Source: Galeruca laticollis (Eukaryota > Arthropoda > Insecta > Coleoptera > Chrysomelidae). Taken from it: a stretch of DNA of 64,000 bases. Shown here piece after piece: positions 11,953-21,547 of this stretch (the stretch's first letter is position 1; the number at the start of each line of letters is the position of its first letter). The stretch is taken from NCBI GenBank assembly GCA_963921935.1, contig OY998177.1, positions 101,547,015 to 101,611,014 of the forward strand, given 5' to 3'. A program made the position numbers and the translations under genes. Below the pieces are notes generated by a model. The model was not told the DNA's origin. It did not search any database and was given only the letters and a program-made list of their open reading frames with translations.

Positions 11953-11963
11953 TTGGAATATTA
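11953..11963. repeat. target-site duplication of LINE A (left)
   Basis: TTGGAATATTA, repeated at 14316-14326. The two copies bound the LINE A insertion and lie between ORF1 and ORF2 of LINE B. Confidence 0.75.
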
Positions 11964-12001
11964 TTTTTTTTTTATTCAGAAGAGTCGGCTGGGCATACTT
12001 C

Positions 12002-12477
12002 CTATTTATTAAATCTGCTCAAACTAGTGTTAATGGTGGGGACGTTGATGGTCCAGAGAGGAGGGTGCTCTAGATCTATTGGAAATAATTCTGGAAATGG
12101 GATGTCTAAATACTGGAGATATGTACGTATTCTCTCATAATAAGGTTTAGGTGTATGCGGTTTGTTGTTGAAGTAGTTAGTATATTTTTTGGTGAAGGCA
12201 TTGGTGTAGAGAGGTTTGTTTATATTCGAGGCTATAGATGTGGCGTGTGAGAGAGTTAAGAATATTCTGTAATGCAGAGGTAGCTCACAAGTTTTGCAAT
12301 ATATAACTTCAACGGGAGTTGTTCTGAAAGCTCCTAGTGCAATTCGGAGGCCATTGTTGTGCACATTGTCCAGTAACTTTGGAGTTGTTTTGGAAGCCGA
12401 GGCGTATGCAATGGAACCATAGTCTATTTTTGATCTGATTAATGTTTTATAAATGGTAAGTAGTGTATTGTAATCAG
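12002..12477 (-). pseudogene. LINE A reverse transcriptase C-terminus (distal part)
   Basis: Reads GSDYNTLLTIYKTLIRSKID, YGSIAYASASKTTPKLLD, then LGAFRTTPVEVIYCKTCELP, the conserved RT C-terminal region of Jockey-type LINEs. It ends at 12002 just before the poly-A tail. It continues from 14013-14298 once LINE C is removed. At the junction a tryptophan codon probably became TAG. Confidence 0.8.
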
Positions 12478-12483
12478 ATCCCT
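12478..12483. repeat. target-site duplication of LINE C (left)
   Basis: ATCCCT, matched at 14007-14012. Short, but it sits exactly at the break in the LINE A frame. Confidence 0.55.
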
Positions 12484-12808
12484 TCAATAATATATTAAAT
12501 AACAATCAGTTTGGTTTCATGAAAGGGATCAGTACTGCTGATGCTATGTACGAACTAATCAATAATGTAGAAAATGGACTTGACCATAATGAAAAAGTAA
12601 TTGTAGTTTTTCTGGACCTTGCAAGGGCGTTCGACACAGTACCTCATCGGCAGCTCATTGATGTCCTTGAGCACTATGGTATCAGATGTGTTGTGCTGGA
12701 TGTTTTTGAGAATTACCTGGGGCAAAGAAATCAAATGGTGAAAATCAGAAAAGAGTATAGTGACACTTTGAACATTGAAATTGGAATACCACTGGGTACA
12801 TTACTTTT

Positions 12809-12888
<80 letters not shown>

Positions 12889-13745
12889 CTCCCTACTGAA
12901 ATTGGAAATAAGTGGCGTCTACATTTTGTATGCAGATGATACAGTCTTACTGTTTAAAGCAAAGAACTGGCAAACTGTTGCAGATACAGTTATTGGGGGT
13001 TTCAAAAAGGTCAAATATTGGCTTGAGTGTGGCAAAGTAACTTTAAACACTGATAAAACATTCTACTCAGCATTTTCACTGAATGATGCAAACACACCAA
13101 ATTTTCATTGTATCTAAATGAATGATTCTGATATTATTTGGGAAACTAACAACATAAAATACCTGGGCAATAAAATTGACAAAAATTTGAAGTGGACCGA
13201 ACATATTCAAGATTTAACGAATAAAATTAGGCGTTTGATACATAAATTTTATATAATTCGCAGAATTTTACCTCAAAAACTGCTTCTGCAAGTTTATGTC
13301 TTTAGTGGAGTCACTCTTGAGATATGGTAACATTGTTTGGAGAGGGCTATATAACAATGCTCTAAAAAAATTAAATGTCATACAGAATCATATTCTGCGT
13401 ATAATCTTCTTTAAAGATGGGCTCTATTCAACCAGTCTATTATATAATGAAATTATCTTGAATGTTCGATGTTTATATTACGTAAGTAACTGTGTATTTT
13501 ATTTTGAATTAAAAACAAAAATTTTCTTGAATCATCAATACCAAACAAGACATAATACAAGTGATATGATCTTCGTACCATTTAGAAGATATGATGCTAA
13601 CCAAAGGTTTGCTACCGTTTTGGCACCAAAAACTTTCAATTCTTTACCAAACACAATAAAAACAACAACCAAATATAAGACATTTGTCAGTCTGTGTAAG
13701 AAATACATATATGAACATAGAGAGTACCTAGATGGACTGTTGTAG
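12484..13745 (+). pseudogene. LINE C reverse transcriptase, truncated
   Basis: Begins mid-domain at NNQFGFMKG. Motif A is VVFLDLARAFDTVPHRQL and motif B is GIPLGTLLFTIYI. A (TA)n tract (12812-12885) then interrupts the frame. Motif C ILYADDTVLLF follows near 12930, IKYLGNKIDKNLKWTEHI after 13150, and RYGNIVWRGLYNNALKKLN in the thumb. The frame ends at 13745, with a 3' untranslated region to the AAAT tail. Breaks: the microsatellite, a stop near 13115 and a frameshift near 13310. The catalytic YADD pair is intact. This is a LINE RT of the Jockey/CR1 type. Confidence 0.85.
12812..12885. repeat. (TA)n microsatellite inside an RT codon run
   Basis: About 37 TA units at the codons for TIYI of LINE C motif B. 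The frame before (LLFTIYI) and after (NSLLKLEISG) would join if the tract were only a few units long, so it seems to have grown in place after insertion. Confidence 0.85.
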
Positions 13746-14012
13746 TATATGGTAGTGAATCTTTTTTTTTCAGATCGGATATTATTTATTGTAAGGCAGT
13801 TTAATGGTTATATTTCGTTCGAAATGTATTTATTCCAACTGCACATACAAGTGTTAAGTCACTTAGGTGCATTATACTTAACTGGTGTTATAGTGTGAAT
13901 TGCACAGCTTTGTACTTTTTACACCATTTATAAGTATTATTACTATTGTTATTGGAAATTAAGTATATTGTATTTTCTATAGCACAATAAATAAATAAAT
14001 AAATAAATCCCT

Positions 14013-14298
14013 AACATTTATTAGCCGATGTCTTCATTGGATTTAGTCGCTTGTTACAAGAACGGGTTGTTTGTTTAATATATTCCTGCCATGTAAGCTT
14101 TTCATCGAAACACATTTCCAGGAATTTTACCGATGATCTGAACGATAAATTTTCACCATATAATTGTAATGTTGGATAAACGTCTGGACTTTTTTTTAAA
14201 GAGAACATGGCGGTTGTTTTTGATGAGGAGAATTCAAAACCTGTATTCAAGGACCATTCTTCGAGTTGCGTTAAAAATTTTTGCAAAATATTCGTCAT
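14013..14298 (-). pseudogene. LINE A reverse transcriptase C-terminus (proximal part)
   Basis: Reads FLTQLEEWSLNTGFEFSSSK, then KFLEMCFDEKLTWQEYI, the region after the RT catalytic box. It ends at 14013 where LINE C inserted; the frame resumes at 12477. LINE A starts just upstream at 14315, so it was 5'-truncated on arrival. Confidence 0.75.
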
Positions 14299-14349
14299 GA
14301 GGGAAGTATTTTTCCTTGGAATATTAATAATATATTTGATAGTTTTGTG

Positions 14350-15021
14350 TTAATATTCCTGAAGCTTCCTTTTTACATTAAAGAAATACTCTCTTTGTGC
14401 TTTAGTTTTGTCCGGAAAAATTTCAATCGTTGGAATTTTTAACTCCTTTTTCATTTTTAACACCTTATGAGCTTCTTTTGGACTGGGAAAACAAACTTTT
14501 AGGGGTCTACTTTTTCTTTCGTCTTTACCCAGTCTGAACACCGTTATATTTGTAATATCAACATCAATATCCTTCAGTAGCTCTTTCAATGAGACTTTTT
14601 CTTCTCTTATTTTGTTTGCAACAACTTTTTGTTTCGATTCATCTTTATTAATTACAATAATGTTTAATGTCCTCATCTGTCTTTCCACAACTTCCATCAT
14701 GAGTTTTTCGCTGTTCATCTTTGCTACATTTGAAGTTACATCTCTTTCATTATTGAAATCTGATGCATTATTTTTCATAAGTTTTTCAATGTTAATTTTT
14801 ACTTGCTTCAATTCTTTAGTTACTTCTGGGACTCTCCAAAAACCTGTTTCACATTCACTGCACAAAAAAATTAATTTTCGTTTATTCTTTAATTGTAAAC
14901 ATTTGATCTCTGACGCTGTCAAGTCTGCACATTGAGCACATAAGTACTCCTTGCATGAATCACATGGAAAAACTAGATTTACTTCATTATATTTACACCT
15001 TGAGCAGATCCTTGTATCCAT
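14350..15021 (-). CDS. LINE B ORF1: PHD-type zinc finger and nucleic-acid-binding protein
   Basis: An intact 223-residue frame from ATG 15021. Residues 1-60 hold a cysteine-rich finger (CSRCKYNEVNLVFPCDSCKE, then CAQC and LCSEC), as in PHD-type ORF1 proteins of insect CR1/Jockey LINEs. Residues 65-110 are charged and probably coiled-coil. The C-terminal half (LNIIVINKDESK, then VFRLGKDERKSRPLKV) resembles the RRM-like/transposase-22 fold of ORF1 proteins. ORF1 binds the element RNA as a chaperone. The stop lies 34 bp before the LINE A insertion; ORF2 starts on the other side of it. It is one of few undamaged frames in the window. Confidence 0.8.
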   Translation of the reverse strand: MDTRICSRCKYNEVNLVFPCDSCKEYLCAQCADLTASEIKCLQLKNKRKLIFLCSECETGFWRVPEVTKELKQVKINIEKLMKNNASDFNNERDVTSNVAKMNSEKLMMEVVERQMRTLNIIVINKDESKQKVVANKIREEKVSLKELLKDIDVDITNITVFRLGKDERKSRPLKVCFPSPKEAHKVLKMKKELKIPTIEIFPDKTKAQREYFFNVKRKLQEY

Positions 15022-15096
15022 CTTAAACTTATAATAAAGTCACCAACTTTTAAATTTTAATCACACTTATAATGGTGCAGTAGCCACTTCCTATTT

Positions 15097-15295
15097 AATG
15101 AAATTGACTGTCTCGACCCTTACTTCGTGGAATATGCTCATATTAGTGTTTTTAAATGAAACTCAAGGTCTCTAGTTAATTCCACAATATAATACAAGTT
15201 ATTGAAAATTCTAAAAAATTGACAATTTTTTAGAATTTTCAATAACTTGTATTATATTGTGGAATTAACTAGAGACCTTGAGTTTCATTTAAAAA
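15097..15295. mobile_element. Penelope-derived 199-bp palindromic insertion
   Basis: Flanked by the 12-bp duplication CACTTCCTATTT (15085-15096 and 15296-15307), so it is a genuine insertion. Left to right it holds the Penelope 3' terminus in reverse (TTACTTCGTGGAATATGCTC), then a perfect palindrome. No coding sequence. Every base resembles the terminal region of the Penelope copies at 16502, 21400, 39549 and 43800. Confidence 0.88.
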
Positions 15296-15299
15296 CACT
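15145..15299. repeat. perfect palindrome, 77-bp arms, 1-bp centre
   Basis: Arms 15145-15221 and 15223-15299 are exact complements around A15222. Read outward, each arm starts AATTTTTTAG, the sequence that follows GTC (the predicted hammerhead cleavage site) in the full Penelope copies. Confidence 0.95.
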
Positions 15300-15307
15300 T
15301 CCTATTT

Positions 15308-16159
15308 GTTTACTTTATCAAGTGATTATTTTTCCTGGTTTTTAACCGATATATAAAAACTTGCACACGGATCTCAAAATGCAGTTTTGAAGTCTTCTTT
15401 AGTTTAAATTCATCTAAATATCATCAACATCAGAAAATACATACATTTAGCTTTTGATTAATACCAAATTTAAATTTAACTGATGGTTATTTCCATTATA
15501 AAATCTCTCCCTTTTGTAGTCAACAACATGGCGACTCATTATATAATGATGATAGCGTTCTTCCACACCGAAGATTCACCGAGATATATCCAGAATTTTT
15601 ATTTTCTACCATTTTAATTGTGAACTGTATCCAAATTAATTATTATATCCCATTTCCCATCAACATAACATTGTTCGTATTTTCAGTCAAAAAAAATTTC
15701 AGAAAACAAAAATAATATCTTGTCTTCCTCCTGAAAACATATTTTTTTCTTCCGAAAATTCTCTCTCCTCAAGTATTTCCCGGCGACACCAACATTAGAG
15801 GATTAGGTGCTTCCCGCGACTCCCGGTTTTCTTCACACAAACACGACAATATTACATCTACCAACCCTCATTTTAAAAACATGACGTCAATTTCCGTTTC
15901 CATAATTTTCGTCGAGACTGTAAAAGTGCCCGAAGTGACATCGTAACCCACAGGTCGGATTTATCAGCACCGCAAATATTGAACAAGCCGACTAAATCCG
16001 CGACGACGGATACTTCTCATGAAACACTGAATTATATTTAGATGAAGTGGATATACTCAGAAAACGAATAGGGAGTTATATAAAAAGGAAAGAAAAGTAT
16101 AATTTTTTTATTGCCTGAATGAAGAGCATTTCAAATGTTTAATACCTTTTGTTTATAAA
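15308..16159. other. possible LINE B leader and unassigned DNA
   Basis: No coding sequence seen. 15700-15990 is richer in G+C than its surroundings and could be the 5' untranslated region of LINE B on the minus strand. No boundary or target duplication was found. Confidence 0.3.
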
Positions 16160-16501
16160 AGGTTTGTTCCAACGCACAAATTTTAATCGTTCCGGAATCG
16201 TTATCGAAATCGTTCTTATGGATTTGTTACGCAGGCGTCAAGTGTTTACCGTTCTAATAATGGTTCCAAAAGAGATCGTGGTTGGAACGGTTTGGTTACT
16301 GACACTGGAGCGTAAATATCAAACATAACCATACTTTAATGTTTATTTGTACATATTTTTGTTAAGTAAAGAAAATTTTATTTATAATGTCTGTGGGTAC
16401 CAACTGGAAGGATGAATAGTGTATTAGGTGGTAAATATCACATTTAGCAATTATTATATGACTGAAAAGATTGATGTATAAATTGGAGTATTTCTTTTAG
16501 A

Positions 16502-16790
16502 TTAGTGTTTTAAATGAAACTCACGGTTTCTAGTTAATTCCACAATATAATAAAAGTTATTGAAAATTATAACAAATTGACAATTGTTTCGATAAATCAA
16601 TATCGTCGTCAGAATGACAGAAGTTACATTTCATTTGATGCCTACCTGATGTTTAGTAGTTATTTTTGGCTAGACCAAGAAGTGACCTAACTTGTGATTG
16701 ACTTAATATATGTTATTAGAAAAAAGAAGAAGATGTGATATTACAAATATTGAAGCTTAGATATTATTAGCCCTATGGTGATATCCTGGA
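16502..16790 (-). repeat. Penelope 3' terminal repeat
   Basis: Same orientation and about 95% like 19455-19735. It includes TGATGCCTACCTGATGTTTA and the hammerhead-like motif at 16579-16612. Confidence 0.85.
16579..16612 (-). ncRNA. hammerhead-ribozyme-like motif, Penelope 3' repeat
   Basis: On the minus strand: core CTGACGA, a stem II hairpin, GAAAC, loop AATT, then GTC (the expected cleavage site). The stem is weakened here by CGACGATA in place of the usual CGATGATA. Penelope elements are known to carry hammerheads in their pseudo-LTRs; activity of this copy is not known. Confidence 0.6.
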
Positions 16791-16870
16791 TATCATTTTT
16801 CCAATTAGGATCAGTATAACCGTGCAATGATAGAGAAAACCAGGAAAACTATATCTGCTGATCTTTACAA

Positions 16871-19430
16871 TTATCACTTAAGAAGAAAGTTTATTAGTGG
16901 AGAACTCCCCAGATTTAACTGTTCATTGACAACTTCATATTGCGGGTTTCTTAAATGTCTTCTAATTTCCAGTTCTTCAAGGAAATCTAGTTCTTGTTTC
17001 TTTTCACGAATATGCAGCACTTCTAGTTCTGTGTTAGGTGTCAATGAATGATTGGTGTCAAGTAGATGTTTTGCGTAGTGGGATTTATCTGGTTGTTTAA
17101 ATCTGTATGCTCGTAAGTGTTCAGTGTATCGGATTTCAAGATTCCTAAGAGTCTGACCCAAATAGATAGCATTACATTCTGGACATTTGAGTTTATATAT
17201 ACCTGACTTCTTTAATAGTGGTATTTTTGTTTTTACATTTATCAATTTTGTTAGGTTAGGTAGATGTGAAGAAAAACAGGCAATGATGCCTATACACAGC
17301 AGAGAAGAAGAAGAAGAAGAAGAAGAAGAAGAAGAAGAAGAAGAAGAAGAAGAAGAAGAAGAAGAAGAAGAAGAAGAAGAAGAAGAAGAAGGAGAAGAAG
17401 ATATTTAACAATTTTGTACTAACGCTACTTTCTGTTTTAAAAGAAATTGTTGTATTCGTTGCTGAAGATATTATCTTTGGAATATTATTAAAAATATTTC
17501 CTGCATATGTGATGCTTTTTCAAGTTTTTATTTCATCAGCTTGTTTTGGAAATATTAGTTGTAAATCCATTTTTTTACTCTTTTTTATTAATTAGCTTAT
17601 TTATCATATCTAATGGATAACCGTTGGATGTTGCTATTTGTCTAATTGTATTAATCTCTTTATCAAAATTACATTTGTTCATAGGAACTGAAAAAGTTCT
17701 ATGTATCATTGAATTATATGCCGCTAGTCTGTGTGACATAGGGTGATTGGAATTGAATGGAATTGTCACATCAGTCTGTGATGGTTTACGGTAAATTGAA
17801 TAAACAAGAACATTATTAATTCTTTGAATTTTTAAATCAAGAAAATTAATTGAGCTATTTTCTTCAATTTCTAATGTAAATTTTATTTTTGGGTGTAAGT
17901 TATTGATGTGGTTAAAAAATACATCTAATTGTCGTTCACTACCCATGAAACAAGCTAATATGTCATCTACATATCTATACCAATATAAAACATTTGTCGA
18001 AATATTACTTTCAAAGACCTTTCTTTGTAAATTGTCCATGAAAATGTTTGCTAAAATAGGTGATATAGGGCTTCCCATTGGTAAACCTTTATTTTGAATA
18101 TATATCTTATTGTCAAAAGTGAAATAATTCTGATTAATGCATACATCATATAAATTAAGTATATCTGATATTATTCCTGGATTAATATTTTTATCTTCTA
18201 GTAATATTCTTACAAGTATTAGACATTCTTTAGAAGGAATTTTAGTGAACAAATTAGTAACATCGAACGAAATGAGTTTATAGTTATCTTGCAAGTGGAT
18301 TGCTTCCAACTTTTTGATTAGTTCTATTTAATTTCTAATTGAGTACTGAGATTCCTATCCGTAACTATTGAGTATATTGTTGAGCCTCTTTACCAATATA
18401 TTATTAGGAGCATTAACATAAGAGACTACAGGTCTAATTGGTTTCGTTATTTTATGTAATTTACCTGTTCCATATATTTGTGGACAATGAGGATTCTTAT
18501 ATATGATAGACCTCTTTTCGTAATCACTTACAAGATAATTTGAATTATTAACAATATCCCTTACAATATTAGAAAACTTTTTTGTTGGGTCTGCTCCAAG
18601 AACTTTTACATCGCTAGATTCTTTAGAGTTATATATTTTGGAATTGTAATTTTCAGTCGTCAAAATGACAGTTGTGTTCCCCTTATCAGATTTTGTAACT
18701 GTTAGGTTATTATTTTCTACCTTCTTTTTGATTGCATTCAAAACTGTAATGTCATTTTTTGTATGACGTTTAACTTTTGAAGGTTCAGTATTTTGATTAA
18801 ATTGGTAATTTTTAATTTCTCATGAATAAAATTATTTGAATTAGATTTTAAAGCTATTTCGGACTCTGTAGCTATAATTTGTTTAATATTATTCGTAAAT
18901 TTTGGTGGTATGCTGTACTTTAAACCTTTATTTAAAAATTCTATGTCACAATCTGTAAAATTAGTGTCTGCAAGGTTTTCAAATCGTGGTGCAAAGTGTG
19001 TTGGTATGTAGGTACTTACAGTTTCATGATGTTTTGAGTATTGAATTTTATGTTGTCTGTGTTAAAGATTCTGTAGCTTCTTTTCTTGTTTCTCAAATTT
19101 CTTATGCTTAATCGTGCTAACACTTTCTCTAATTTTGTCATCCAAACAGTCAAATTCTACTGGATGTAATTGGAATGTGAGTTCTGAATGTACAACTGTT
19201 ATGTAGTTGTCTAAGGAGTCTCTAACTTTGATTCATTTCTTACATTCTCCGTTTATCCGAACTCGTTGAGCACATTTCATAGCTTTTTGTGCTTGTGGTG
19301 TTTTAGTGTGATATTTCATATTCACATAATTTGGTATTACTTTTTTCCTAAGGCATTCTTGGTTAAACCAAATGTTTTGTGATGTTTTGTAACGTTTTTG
19401 TAGTACCTTCTGGTAGAGTCGGGTCAAATC
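16871..19430 (-). pseudogene. Penelope reverse transcriptase / GIY-YIG protein
   Basis: Nearly full-length minus-strand coding region. The N-terminal part has LYQKVLQKRYKTSQNIWFNQ. A conserved block near 18700 reads LTVTKSDKGNTTVIL, then QIYGTGKLHK and IRPVVSYVNAPNN. RT motif A is ISFDVTNLFTKIP, followed by GLPMGSPISPILANIFMDN and the catalytic YRYVDDILACF (near 17985), then INFLDLKI. The C-terminal GIY-YIG nuclease reads KSGIYKLKCPECNAIYLGQT, then SHYAKHLLDTNHS. It uses a nicked 3' end to prime reverse transcription. Breaks: stops near 19230 and 19060, frameshifts near 18790 and 18330, and a 152-bp insertion at 17251-17402. Confidence 0.9.
17251..17402 (+). mobile_element. short insertion with (GAA)n tail
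   Basis: Interrupts the Penelope frame. It is flanked by a near-perfect 14-bp duplication (ATTTATCAATTTTG at 17237-17250, ATTTAACAATTTTG at 17403-17416). The body holds TTAGGTTAGG and ATGCCTATACACAGCAG, followed by about 95 bp of GAA repeats. The pattern (target duplication, truncated body, simple-repeat tail) fits a severely 5'-truncated RTE-type LINE or a SINE; the family is inferred. The glutamate-rich open frame here is an artefact of the repeat. Confidence 0.7.
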
Positions 19431-19454
19431 TTCTAACGAAGATTTTTTAATGAA

Positions 19455-19735
19455 ATATTAGTGTTTTAAATAAAACTCACGGCTTCTAGTTAATTCCACA
19501 ATATAATAAAAGTTATTGAAAATTCTAAAAAATTGACAATTGTTTCGATAAATCAATATCATCGTCAGAATGACAGAAGTTACATTTCATTTGATGCCTA
19601 CCTGATGTTTAGTAGTTATTTTTGGCTAGACCAAGAAGTGACCTAACTTGTGATCGACTTAATATATGTTAAAAGAAAAAAGAAGAAGATGTGATATTAC
19701 AAATATTGAAGCTTAGATATTATTAGAACTAATCA
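19455..19735 (-). repeat. Penelope 5' pseudo-LTR
   Basis: Second copy of the terminal region, upstream of the minus-strand coding region. It ends exactly where the inverted plus-strand copy begins. Confidence 0.82.
19535..19568 (-). ncRNA. hammerhead-ribozyme-like motif, Penelope 5' pseudo-LTR
   Basis: Minus strand: CTGACGA, GATA/TATC stem with a bulged T next to the core, GAAAC, AATT loop, GTC. All hammerhead core positions are kept. Confidence 0.65.
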
Positions 19736-21000
19736 AAAAGTTGAAAGCAATCCACTTGCAAGATAACTATAAACTCATTTCGTTCGATGTAACTAATATG
19801 TTCACTAAAATTCCTCCTAAAGAATGTCTAATACTTGTAAGAAAATTACTAGAAGATGAAAATAATAATCCAGGAATGATATCAGATATACTTAATTTAT
19901 TAGATGTATGCATTAATCAGAATTATTTCACTTTTGACAATAAGATATATATTCAAAATGAAGGTTTACCAATGGGAAGCCCTATATCACCTATTTCAGC
20001 AAACATTTTTATGGACAATTTAGAAAGAAAGATCTTTGAAAGTAATACTTCGAAAAATGTTTTATTTTGGTATAGATATGTAGATGACATATTAGCTTGT
20101 TTTATGGGTGTTGAACGTTAATTAGATGTATTTTTCAACCACATCAATAACTTACACCCAAAAATTGAATTTACATTAGAAATTGAAGAAAATAGCTAAA
20201 TCAATTTTCTCGATTTAAAAATTCAAAGAGTTAATAATGTACTTGATTATTCAATTTACCGAAAACCAACACAGACTGATGTGACAATTCCATTCAATCC
20301 CAATCACCATATGTCACACAGACTAGGGGCATATAATTCAATGATACATAGAGCTTTTTCAGTTCCTATGAACAAATGTAATTTTGATAGAGATATTAAT
20401 ACAATTAGACAAATAGCAACATCCAACGGTTATCCATTAGATATGACGAATAAGCTAATTAGTAAAAATGAGGAAAAAGTGGCATTACAACTAATATTTC
20501 CTAAACAAGGTGATGAAATAAACACTTATAAAGGCATCACATATGCAGGAAATATTTCTAATAATATTTCAAAGATAATATCTTCAGCAACGAATACAAC
20601 AATTTCTTTTAAATCAGAAAGTAACGTTAGAACAAAATTGTTAAATGTAAAAAGAAAAGTACCACTATCAAAGAAGTCAGGTATATATAAACTCAAATGT
20701 CCAGAATGTAATGCTGTTTATTTGGGTCAGACCCTTAGGAATTTTGAAATCCGATACAGTGAACACTTACGAGCATACAGATTAAAACAACCAAATAAAT
20801 CCCACTACGCAAAACATCTACTAAATACCAATCATTCGTTGACACCTATCACGAAACTAGAAGTGATGCATATTTGTGAAAAGAAACAAGAACTGGATTC
20901 CCTTGAGGAATTGGAAATAGAAGACATTTAAGAAACCCACAATATGAAGTTGTCAATGAACAGTTAAATCTAGGGAGTTCTCCACTAATAAACTGTCTTC
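19736..21000 (+). pseudogene. Penelope RT / GIY-YIG, inverted truncated copy
   Basis: Plus-strand partner of the upstream copy, starting inside the RT at KLKAIHLQDNYKLISFDVTN. It carries motif A, GLPMGSPISPISANIFMDN and YRYVDDILACF. A GGT in place of a serine codon and a TAA follow at about 20117, and a TAG occurs near 20197. The frame then runs from 20281 through the GIY-YIG domain (IYKLKCPECNAVYLGQT) to a frameshift at about 20925. 5' truncation at 19736 coincides with the junction to the opposite-strand copy. Confidence 0.85.
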
Positions 21001-21277
21001 TTAAGTGATTAAGTGATAATTGTAAAGATCAGCAGACATAGTTTTCCTGGTTTCCTATATCATTGCACAGTTATACTGATCTTAATTGGAAAAATGATAT
21101 CCAGGATATCACCATAGGGCTAGTAATATCTAAGCTTCAATATTTGTAATATCACATCTTCTTCTTTATTCTATTAACATATATTAAGTCAATCACAAGT
21201 TAGGTCACTTCTTGGTCTAGCCAAAAATAACTACTAAACATCAGGTAGGCATCAAATGAAATGTAACTTCTGTCATT

Positions 21278-21311
21278 CTGACGATGATATTGATTTATCG
21301 AAACAATTGTC
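21278..21311 (+). ncRNA. hammerhead-ribozyme-like motif, plus-strand Penelope arm
   Basis: CTGACGA, GATA...TATC stem, GAAAC, AATT, GTC, with all core positions intact. It lies in the 3' untranslated region, about 280 bp after the coding region. Stem I would be short (ATT/AAT). Confidence 0.65.
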
Positions 21312-21547
21312 AATTTTTTAGAATTTTCAATAACTCTTATTATATTGTGGAATTAAGTAGAAACCGTGAGTTTTATTTAAAACACTAATATGAGCAGATT
21401 CCACGAAGTAAGGGTAGAGTTAATTCATTTCTTTTAGAATTACGAGAATACGTATGAGTCCCAACACTGGAAAGTACGACTGAAAGAAATTTACGAACTA
21501 ACAATACAGTAGCAACTACCCCTATCCATAATTCAACTTCTGCAGAG

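Larger units (their letters stand above)
12484..14006 (+). mobile_element. LINE C, 5'-truncated, inserted in LINE A
   Basis: Plus-strand LINE fragment ending in a tail of AAAT units (13985-14006). It is flanked by ATCCCT duplications. It is the youngest of the three nested LINEs because it interrupts A, which interrupts B. Confidence 0.8.
11964..14315 (-). mobile_element. LINE A, 5'-truncated Jockey-type fragment inserted in LINE B
   Basis: Minus-strand, poly-A tail at 11964-11974 (seen as T on the plus strand), bounded by the 11-bp duplication TTGGAATATTA. Only the C-terminal part of the reverse transcriptase is present. It is itself interrupted by LINE C at 12484-14006. Confidence 0.8.
8841..15060 (-). 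mobile_element. LINE B (two-ORF non-LTR retrotransposon), nested host
   Basis: Minus-strand LINE with ORF1 (14350-15021) and ORF2 (9108-11949), separated by a later insertion (11964-14315). The 3' end has AATAAAG and a short ATT repeat tail near 8841-8860. The 5' end is unclear: the minus-strand leader may run on through the GC-richer stretch at 15700-15990. The order endonuclease, RT, and QNRGMTIILRCYRYTP in the RT C-terminus suggests the Jockey/CR1 superfamily. The copy is disabled by several frameshifts. Confidence 0.8.
16502..21426. mobile_element. Penelope-like element, two-armed insertion
   Basis: One insertion bounded by the 12-bp duplication ATTTCTTTTAGA (16490-16501 and 21427-21438). 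From the left: a minus-strand copy with 3' terminal region (16502-16790), coding region (16871-19430) and a second copy of the terminal region as 5' pseudo-LTR (19455-19735). It is joined at 19735 to a plus-strand 5'-truncated copy (19736-21426). Outward-facing 3' ends and pseudo-LTR repeats are the known architecture of Penelope elements. Confidence 0.9.

Noticed and set aside
17251..17262. TTAGG doublet as telomeric DNA
   Set aside because: Only two units, inside a retroposed insertion.
17187..17408. Open frame ending in a long glutamate run
   Set aside because: It is the translation of the GAA repeat tail of a small insertion, not a gene.
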